Below, one piece after another: positions 7,019 through 12,658 of a stretch of 16,425 nucleotides of DNA. Position 1 is the first letter of the stretch. The number at the start of each line of letters is the position of its first letter. The stretch is from positions 1-16,425 of the forward strand of contig JBBIOZ010000034.1 of assembly GCA_037443105.1 (NCBI GenBank), given 5' to 3'. The notes beneath the pieces are model-generated. The model was not told the DNA's origin. It ran no database searches and worked only from the letters and a program-made list of their open reading frames with translations. The stretch is from JAWCLZ01 sp037443105 (lineage in GTDB: Archaea; Halobacteriota; JAWCLZ01). Both the position numbers and the translations under genes were made by a program.

Positions 7019-7729
7019 ATGGAAATGATTTCAATAATTATTCCAACCTTGAATGAAGCCAAATACCTAGAGCGAGCGCTCAAGTCGATAAAAAATCAAA
7101 ATTCTCAACCTCTTGAGATAATCGTAGTTGACGGTGGAAGTTCTGATAATACTATAGAAATCGCAAAACGCTATGCAGATGTTATAGTTGTTAAAAAATC
7201 AAATATCGCTCAAGCTAGAAACGCTGGAGCTAAACTTGCCAAGGGCGAAGTTTTAATTTTTCTCGATGCAGACTCTGCAATTGCACCTAACTTCATATCC
7301 AAATGCGAAGAAATTTTCAGAAACAAAAAAATAGCTGCAGTTTATGGAAAAATGGTGCCATTTGAAGAGGAAAGAACATTGAAATTTCGACTCTTAGCAT
7401 TGATTGGCTATACCCTAGTGCCAAAGCTCAGCTTGCTGCTGAGAAATCCAATTTTCCCAGGAGCTTGCTTGGTGGTAAGAAAGAATGACTTTGAAGCTAT
7501 AGATGGATTTCGAGAAGATCTAGATACCTCGGAGGATATAGATCTCTATAGACGCTTGTTTAAACGTGGTATTGCTCAATCCGATGAATTAATTTTCAGC
7601 ACTTCTCTGCGCAGATTTAGAGCAGGTGGAGTGAAACGTTGGATTTTTAAATGGGTAACTAACTATTTTTATTATTTGCGAACAGGTAAAACGGGTTTGA
7701 AGAAGGAAGATTATGGACTCATACGCTGA
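7019..7729 (+). CDS. Family 2 glycosyltransferase (soluble, GT-A fold)
   Basis: This 236-residue protein opens with the GT2 nucleotide-sugar fold: SIIIPTLNEAKYL at 4-16, VVDGGSSDNT with Asp38, SNIAQARNAG at 61-70, and the metal-binding FLDADS with DxD at 83-85. A late acidic motif TSEDIDL (170-176) supplies the likely catalytic Asp/Glu. The final part (about 203-225) is aromatic and basic (RWIFKWVTNYFYYL), suggesting peripheral membrane contact, but there is no clear membrane helix. It transfers a sugar from a nucleotide donor; donor and acceptor are not readable. It precedes a second glycosyltransferase by 5 bases, so the two probably act in one glycan or glycolipid pathway. ATG 7025 is an alternative start. 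Confidence 0.9.
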   Translation: MEMISIIIPTLNEAKYLERALKSIKNQNSQPLEIIVVDGGSSDNTIEIAKRYADVIVVKKSNIAQARNAGAKLAKGEVLIFLDADSAIAPNFISKCEEIFRNKKIAAVYGKMVPFEEERTLKFRLLALIGYTLVPKLSLLLRNPIFPGACLVVRKNDFEAIDGFREDLDTSEDIDLYRRLFKRGIAQSDELIFSTSLRRFRAGGVKRWIFKWVTNYFYYLRTGKTGLKKEDYGLIR

Positions 7730-7734
7730 GAACT

Positions 7735-8721
7735 ATGAGAACTGCAATTCTAATACCAGTGGCACCTGAAGAGCCTCTTAGCGTTGTAAAAAAGTCTTGG
7801 GAGTGCATTCAAAAGTTGGAGAAAAATGGACTAGAAGTGGATGTAATTTATATAGTTGATAAAAATAGAGATCTGGATGAGAGAGAGGAATATCTTAGGG
7901 AGAGAAATACTAATGTACTCGTGAGACTCAATGGAAGGGGGAGAAAGGCAGGAGCCCTCAACCACGCACTGGAAAATCTCAAAGGAAACTATGATTACAT
8001 TGCAATCTTGGATGTCGATTCCCGTCCTGAGTCAAATTTTTTGCTGGAATGCATAGCTGTGTTGAGAAAAGATGCTAGATATGCAATTGCCAGCTCCCCT
8101 CGCTATGTTACAAATCATTACGATAGCTTAGCCACCAGAATTGTAGCAGTGGAATATAGACTCATAGGGGACTTATATCGACTGCTTAACTGGAGCAATG
8201 GTTTTCTGCTATTCAACGGTTTGATAGGCGTGCTCGATGGTAAATTCTTTAGAACACAGCGCTTGCGAGAGGATGTAAAGTGCGAGGATACTGAATTTAC
8301 CCAGCGAATTTATCTCGCGGGAAGAAGGGCAGCACTGGTCAAAAAAACTAGGGTAGGCGAGCAAGCTGGAATCACATGGCTTGAGCTATACCGCCAGAGG
8401 GTGCGATGGTATACAGGTGCTTATGAAGGACTTCGATTATATTCGAAGCTGTTCTTGAGATCGAAACTGCCTAAGATGGTAAAGTTTTCTTGGCTTGCAT
8501 CGATGACGCTGCCTTTTATAATCGTGGTCTTCATGCCTCTTTTTCTCCTATATTGCAAAAGAATCCTCGAACTTTCAACTGGGGTGCGAGACTTCTTAAC
8601 TAGATTAATAGGTATTTTTTACTATATTCTACTGCTGGAGTTCTGCGGAATCACCGTGATAGTAAGAAAAATACTGGGAGTAGATGTTACATGGACCGCT
8701 GTTAAGAGATCAGATGCTTAA
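7735..8721 (+). CDS. Processive-type family 2 glycosyltransferase with C-terminal membrane helices
   Basis: The 328-residue protein has the motifs of membrane GT2 enzymes of the cellulose/hyaluronan synthase group: Asp42 in YIVDKNRD, KAGALNHAL at 71-79, DxD at 93-95 in ILDVDSRPE, the catalytic-base region CEDTEFTQRI at 183-192, and the QxxRW motif (QRVRW, 221-225). Two hydrophobic segments, about 251-273 and 288-311, follow the catalytic domain and should anchor it in the cytoplasmic membrane. It is shorter than full synthases, which usually have N-terminal and more C-terminal helices, so polymer export by this protein alone is doubtful. It lies 5 bases after the first glycosyltransferase in the same operon. 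Substrate is unknown. Confidence 0.88.
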   Translation: MRTAILIPVAPEEPLSVVKKSWECIQKLEKNGLEVDVIYIVDKNRDLDEREEYLRERNTNVLVRLNGRGRKAGALNHALENLKGNYDYIAILDVDSRPESNFLLECIAVLRKDARYAIASSPRYVTNHYDSLATRIVAVEYRLIGDLYRLLNWSNGFLLFNGLIGVLDGKFFRTQRLREDVKCEDTEFTQRIYLAGRRAALVKKTRVGEQAGITWLELYRQRVRWYTGAYEGLRLYSKLFLRSKLPKMVKFSWLASMTLPFIIVVFMPLFLLYCKRILELSTGVRDFLTRLIGIFYYILLLEFCGITVIVRKILGVDVTWTAVKRSDA

Positions 8722-8747
8722 AATAATAAAAATAATAAAAATAGTAA
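8721..8747 (+). repeat. Three tandem 9-bp AT-only repeats (AAATAATAA)
   Basis: The 9-base unit AAATAATAA occurs at 8721-8729 and 8730-8738, with a one-base variant AAATAGTAA at 8739-8747. It fills most of the 36-base gap between the convergent ends of the glycosyltransferase pair and the redox operon. It is read here as the same element as the minus-strand terminator. Confidence 0.6.
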
Positions 8748-8757
8748 TAAATATTGC
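8722..8757 (-). terminator. U-rich terminator of the redox operon
   Basis: Immediately after the stop of the flavoprotein gene the minus strand reads TTACTATTTTTATTATTTTT and continues T-rich. Archaeal RNA polymerase terminates at such U-runs without needing a hairpin. The plus strand is A-rich here, so it would not stop the glycosyltransferase transcript equally well. Confidence 0.5.
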
Positions 8758-10407
8758 TTAGAATATGTCCAGAGCTCTTGAGAGCACTTCGCGCCCGCGG
8801 TAATCTGGCAGCAGTATTGGTGCTTTTCTATCAGTAACTATTCCTGCTTCGCTGAGCATGACTTCATAGTGCGCGATATGCGCAAGCGTTAGTCTGCCTA
8901 TTTTAGCATTCTTCGCATGCTTTGCTGCATATATACCTGCTCTTCTACCAAAAACGCAATAATCAAGAACCGAGTTGCCCATCAAGCGATTCTTCCCATG
9001 CACCCCTCCTGTAACTTCGCCGGCAGCAAATAAACCTTTTATGCTGGTTTGAGAATATTCATCTATTTCAACTCCACCATTTTGATAGTGAAGCGTTGGA
9101 AATGTGAGTATAGGGTCTTTGCTCATATCTATATCGAAGCGTTTGTATAGACGGTACATAGCTGAGAGCTCCCTTTTAATCGTGCCCTCACCGTGGATTA
9201 ATTCTATCAGTGGAGAATCAAGCCATACTCCTCGAAGTCCTGTTGGCGTAACTATGCCATTGTCTCTACCATAGCACTCGCGAATGATTGCAGCACTTTC
9301 AACATCTCTTGGCTCGAGTGGAAAAACAAACATTTCTCCATGTTTATTGACCGGCTGAGCGCCCAGTCCCCGTACCTTCTCGGTTATAAGCAAGCCCACG
9401 ATTTGCTCCGGATAGGCTGCGCCAGTTGGATGATATTGAACTGCATCCATGTCTCGAAGCTTCGCACCTGCGTGATACGCCATTACCACTCCATCAGCAG
9501 TTGCACCATAGTGATTTGTGGTGGGGAAGTTTTGAATATGCAATCTCCCAAATCCACCGGTTGCTAGGATTGTTGCCTTTGCCCTTGCTATGTAGTATTG
9601 AGTGGTTTCCATATTGTAAAGCACGGCTCCAGCCGCTTGTCCAAATTCATCGAGTATGAGTTCTACTGCAGAGGTGAATTCCAAAGTTGGTATTTCAAGA
9701 TTGCGCACTTCATCGCGCAGTACTCTAACGATCTCCATACCTGTATAATCTTTGCATGAAAGCATGCGCTTTCTTGATGTGCCTCCACCGTGTATTCCAA
9801 GGAGGTCGCCCTTTGAATCTCTATCAAATATAACTCCGAGTTCAGATAGCCATTTTATCAGCATTGGTCCATCGGTTACAAGTGCTCTTACGAGTTCAGG
9901 TTTGTTTGTGAAGTGTCCGCCCCCAAGGACATCGAGGTAGTGTATTAGAGGGCTGTCATTTGGCTTTGTAGCAGCCTGCACCCCTCCCTGAGACATAATT
10001 GAGTTGGAATCGCCCAAGCGCAGCTTTTGCACGATCAATATATCCTCTGGCTTAATACCGCTGTAGCAAGCCCAGAGTGCGGCAACCAAACCTGCGCCTC
10101 CACCTCCTATTATTAGTATATCGGTATCGTAGTCGATGCGCGATAAATCTACATCTTCCGGTTTAATAACCGGGTGAGCTTCCAGCAGGTTTGCAACTTC
10201 ATTTGGCACGAGATCGCCCTTGTTAGGTCCTATTCTAAGAGGCCTTTTTGCTTCGCTAATGAAATCAGGGTGATACTTGCGAAGCACATCCTCCCGCTCA
10301 TCCATAGACATTGGCTTGAAGACTTCCTTTACTCTTCGAGGTCGCGTTTGCTCCACTTTATCGATCAACTCACGCATATATTCAGGGTAGCCTCTGATGA
10401 ACTTCAT
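8758..10407 (-). CDS. Fumarate reductase/succinate dehydrogenase-type flavoprotein (FrdA/TfrA-like)
   Basis: This 549-residue protein should interconvert fumarate and succinate, or a close analogue, on FAD. The FAD Rossmann motif is GGGGAG at 101-106. All expected substrate residues are present: His326 in QYHPTG, Arg346 in EKVRGLGA, His440 in TLHYQNGG and Arg473 in HGKNRLMGNS. The histidine that holds FAD covalently in SdhA/FrdA is replaced by Asn135 (DSNSIMSQGG), so the FAD should be non-covalent. About 93 residues precede the FAD fold, an unusual extension with YPEYMRELI and RKYHPDF segments. After Arg473 only 76 residues remain, so the long C-terminal helical domain of FrdA is mostly absent. 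A GGAGG lies 8 bases before the ATG and 3 bases separate it from the iron-sulfur subunit gene. L-aspartate oxidase is less likely given the partner gene. Confidence 0.87.
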   Translation of the reverse strand: MKFIRGYPEYMRELIDKVEQTRPRRVKEVFKPMSMDEREDVLRKYHPDFISEAKRPLRIGPNKGDLVPNEVANLLEAHPVIKPEDVDLSRIDYDTDILIIGGGGAGLVAALWACYSGIKPEDILIVQKLRLGDSNSIMSQGGVQAATKPNDSPLIHYLDVLGGGHFTNKPELVRALVTDGPMLIKWLSELGVIFDRDSKGDLLGIHGGGTSRKRMLSCKDYTGMEIVRVLRDEVRNLEIPTLEFTSAVELILDEFGQAAGAVLYNMETTQYYIARAKATILATGGFGRLHIQNFPTTNHYGATADGVVMAYHAGAKLRDMDAVQYHPTGAAYPEQIVGLLITEKVRGLGAQPVNKHGEMFVFPLEPRDVESAAIIRECYGRDNGIVTPTGLRGVWLDSPLIELIHGEGTIKRELSAMYRLYKRFDIDMSKDPILTFPTLHYQNGGVEIDEYSQTSIKGLFAAGEVTGGVHGKNRLMGNSVLDYCVFGRRAGIYAAKHAKNAKIGRLTLAHIAHYEVMLSEAGIVTDRKAPILLPDYRGREVLSRALDIF

Positions 10408-10410
10408 ATT

Positions 10411-11082
10411 TTATGCCTCCACGTCTCTCTTTACATAGAGTTCTCTAAGTTCCTTCACACTCATCCTCATAAGTCGATCCATCTCTGCCTCATACCTCCT
10501 ATCCTCTATTTCTCTAACTCGGTCTTCGAGATGCTTCGGGATTTTCAGGCAATACTTGCCATATAGGCGCCTTGCCAGCTGAGCAACGTGATAGTGTGCT
10601 ATCTCAGCTGGGCAGCGAGCAGCACATAAGCCGCACTGAATGCAGTCAAAGGATAACTCAGCCACTTTTTTGATATCGCCTCGCAGAGCTGCTTGAATGT
10701 AGTCCATGGTTAATAGCTCCTGAGGGCATGCTCGAGAGCAGGTGTTGCATGAAACACAGCGAGCGATCTCAGGGTAATATTTCAAAATGGTCAAAACATT
10801 GCATTCTAGCTTCTCGAGGTCATAAATTTGCTTATTAGCAGGCACGAAGGGAATTTGAGTTAAATACATGCCATCTTCAACAGTTGTTTGACAAGCTAGG
10901 GCAAATCTCAGCTTGTAATCGTCCTTAAGGCGATAGATAGTTGCACAAGCACCGCAGAATCCACCTCTGCATCCAGATCCACGTATATATCTGTAACCTG
11001 CGTATTCCACTGCTTTCATAATTGTAAGCCCAGCAGGCACTTTGTACTCCTTGCCTGTGATATAGATGCGCACCATTGGCAT
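10411..11082 (-). CDS. Fumarate reductase-type iron-sulfur subunit ([2Fe-2S] plus two [4Fe-4S])
   Basis: The protein is 223 residues from this start and is the electron-transfer partner of the flavoprotein downstream. Counting from the longer GTG start at 11124, a ferredoxin domain holds GCRGGFCGAC (Cys52, 57, 60) plus Cys78 for a [2Fe-2S] cluster. It is followed by CVSCNTCSRACP (123-134) and CIQCGLCAARCP (161-172), each fit for [4Fe-4S]. The tail to 237 is charged helix. Methanogen TfrB is roughly twice as long because it adds a CCG/HdrB-like domain; none is present here. There are no membrane helices and no membrane-anchor genes, so it should be cytoplasmic. I chose ATG 11082 because GAGG lies 8 bases before it and the ferredoxin fold starts there. 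The GTG at 11124 (GTGA overlap with the upstream gene) is possible. Confidence 0.85.
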   Translation of the reverse strand: MPMVRIYITGKEYKVPAGLTIMKAVEYAGYRYIRGSGCRGGFCGACATIYRLKDDYKLRFALACQTTVEDGMYLTQIPFVPANKQIYDLEKLECNVLTILKYYPEIARCVSCNTCSRACPQELLTMDYIQAALRGDIKKVAELSFDCIQCGLCAARCPAEIAHYHVAQLARRLYGKYCLKIPKHLEDRVREIEDRRYEAEMDRLMRMSVKELRELYVKRDVEA

Positions 11083-11120
11083 TTTAACTTCCTCTTTAAC
11101 CAGTGCTGCTTCCAATTTTC

Positions 11121-12239
11121 TCACCCCAGTTGTTCAAACTCCTCCTCTTTAAACATTACCAGCGGCAGAGATTCCTCTAGGTTTCTGCCTGGTATGTATT
11201 CAAATTCCTTTTGAGCATTTGATCCCACGAGCTTGAAAATTTTAAGAAGTGGAATGTTACTCGGACAGGCTTGCTCGCACATACCGCATGCGACGCAGGA
11301 GACAGCAATATGTGCCATCCTTCCTAAGTGGAACATTAGAATATCAAGCGGTAGCTTAACGATGCCTTTGCTTTCAGCTTTTCTCCAATACTTATCAGAT
11401 GGATATTCAAATGCACTGGATTCAAAGAAGCATTCCTTGCAATAGCAAATTGGACATACACTCTTGCAGTTCCTGCAGGATATGCAGGTTGAGAAGATGT
11501 TAAGAAGATTCTTCAATCCACTTATTTCCCTTTGGGTTTCTGCTAGAAAGCTTTCCACCTTTTTATTTCTAGCTTGAAGATGCTTGGCAAGCGCCTCCTC
11601 TCTCCGCCTCGAAAGAGCCTCACCATCTAAACTGAGACCGCTCTTCTCAAGCAATTGCGCCCCAGCATCGCTATTTGCCTTGATCAGCAATTCCTTTCCA
11701 TTCAATCCAAAAAGGCCTACTGTTATATCAGTATTTAAGGGAAATGGATATTCGCAGTACTTGCAAGCGCTGCGCAGCTTTTCATCTTCCACATCCTTTC
11801 TAGCTTGGCTTAAGATGCGCTCAGTTGGATTCTCATTCCGCTCAACCATGGCTTTATAGTCCTCTACGCTGTAAGTACCAAAACAGTCGATTCCAATTGT
11901 AATTATATTCTCCAAGTTAGCCTGCTTTAACTTAACAAGCTCAATTAAAGCTCGCATTTCACAAGGTTTGAGCACAGCTGCAATTTTCTTTTTACTCGGC
12001 TCTACAATGGTGAGATTTGAAAGCACTAGAGCGCTGTTCAATGGCATAACCGGAGCAATGGGATTTGCACCGCTGAGCTTCTCAGGCTGCGTAATCAACG
12101 TTTGAAATGCACTCAAACTGGAGCTTGCCTCAGCTGGCACGAGAATTGCATCCACCAAGCGCTGAGTAAGAATGCTAGCGAGAAAAGCATTCAAACTAGC
12201 TCTCTCGCTGAGATTAACCGCCAGCTTGGCATTTACCAT
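11121..12239 (-). CDS. FrhB/FdhB-family flavo-iron-sulfur oxidoreductase with dicluster ferredoxin C-terminus
   Basis: This 372-residue protein resembles the beta subunit family of F420-reducing hydrogenase and formate dehydrogenase (FrhB/FdhB), which binds FAD and exchanges electrons with F420, NAD(P)H or a formate-oxidising partner. Family-like points are KPCEMRALIEL (Cys93), IGIDCFGTYS (Cys119) and the SACKYCEYP pair (Cys159, Cys162) before DITVGLFG. A helical linker leads to a cysteine-rich part: CISCRNCKSVCPICYCKECF at 252-271, then CVACGMCEQACP at 315-326, which looks HdrC-like. The ATG at 12239 has a perfect GGAGGT 6 bases upstream; a GTG at 12254 would place that site inside the gene, so I rejected it. 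It sits between mvhD and the FrdB-like gene. Which soluble carrier it uses is not readable. Confidence 0.82.
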   Translation of the reverse strand: MVNAKLAVNLSERASLNAFLASILTQRLVDAILVPAEASSSLSAFQTLITQPEKLSGANPIAPVMPLNSALVLSNLTIVEPSKKKIAAVLKPCEMRALIELVKLKQANLENIITIGIDCFGTYSVEDYKAMVERNENPTERILSQARKDVEDEKLRSACKYCEYPFPLNTDITVGLFGLNGKELLIKANSDAGAQLLEKSGLSLDGEALSRRREEALAKHLQARNKKVESFLAETQREISGLKNLLNIFSTCISCRNCKSVCPICYCKECFFESSAFEYPSDKYWRKAESKGIVKLPLDILMFHLGRMAHIAVSCVACGMCEQACPSNIPLLKIFKLVGSNAQKEFEYIPGRNLEESLPLVMFKEEEFEQLG

Positions 12240-12241
12240 CT

Positions 12242-12658
12242 CTATACCTCCCACTGTGCTTTAACTGGATTGGGTCCTAACCTGCGCATTTCCTCGGTCA
12301 TTTCAGCCACGGTTTCCGCGAACCTCTTGCTTTCATCTGCACCTATCCACTTGAGCCAGATGCGTTCCTCCTCCAGGCCAAGGGTTCTAAAGATGTTTTT
12401 AATCAATGCAACTCTTCTTCTAGCTTTATAATTGCCATTGATATAGTGGCAATCACCGGGATGGCAGCCTCCTATGAGTACACCATCAGCGCCATCGAGA
12501 TATGCTCGGATTATATAAAGTGGATCAACACTTCCACTGCACATCACTCGCACAGCCAGAAAATTCGCTGGATAGCTCAGCCTAGTGGTGCCAGCTAAAT
12601 CAGCTGCACTTGAAGCGCACCAATTGCAGAGGAATCCTATTAATCTTGGTTCAAACAT
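12242..12658 (-). CDS. mvhD: MvhD-type [2Fe-2S] electron-transfer subunit
   Basis: This 138-residue protein has the five MvhD/FlpD cysteines: CNWCA (Cys11, Cys14), CSG (Cys40) and GCHPGDCHY (Cys65, Cys70). The family carries one [2Fe-2S] cluster and hands electrons from a hydrogenase, formate dehydrogenase or other flavin module to HdrA. Here no hydrogenase gene accompanies it; the next gene is FrhB-like, so MvhD probably bridges that protein and HdrA. The start ATG overlaps the HdrA stop by 8 bases and has GGAGG 6 bases upstream. Length and motifs are standard. In some archaea MvhD is fused to HdrA; here it is separate. Confidence 0.94.
   Translation of the reverse strand: MFEPRLIGFLCNWCASSAADLAGTTRLSYPANFLAVRVMCSGSVDPLYIIRAYLDGADGVLIGGCHPGDCHYINGNYKARRRVALIKNIFRTLGLEEERIWLKWIGADESKRFAETVAEMTEEMRRLGPNPVKAQWEV

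Noticed and set aside
8758..10407. L-aspartate oxidase (NadB) as the identity of the flavoprotein.
   Set aside because: The non-covalent FAD would fit NadB, but the adjacent [2Fe-2S]/[4Fe-4S] subunit, 3 bases away, is the partner of fumarate reductases, and no quinolinate genes are nearby.
11083..11124. GTG start at 11124 for the FrdB-like gene, overlapping the upstream stop as GTGA.
   Set aside because: The nearest purine-rich ribosome site (AGGAGGAG) is about 14 bases away, while the ATG at 11082 has GAGG at 8 bases and coincides with the ferredoxin domain start. It is not excluded.
12240..12254. GTG start at 12254 for the FrhB-like gene.
   Set aside because: It would include the perfect GGAGGT ribosome site for the ATG at 12239 inside the coding region and has no good site of its own.
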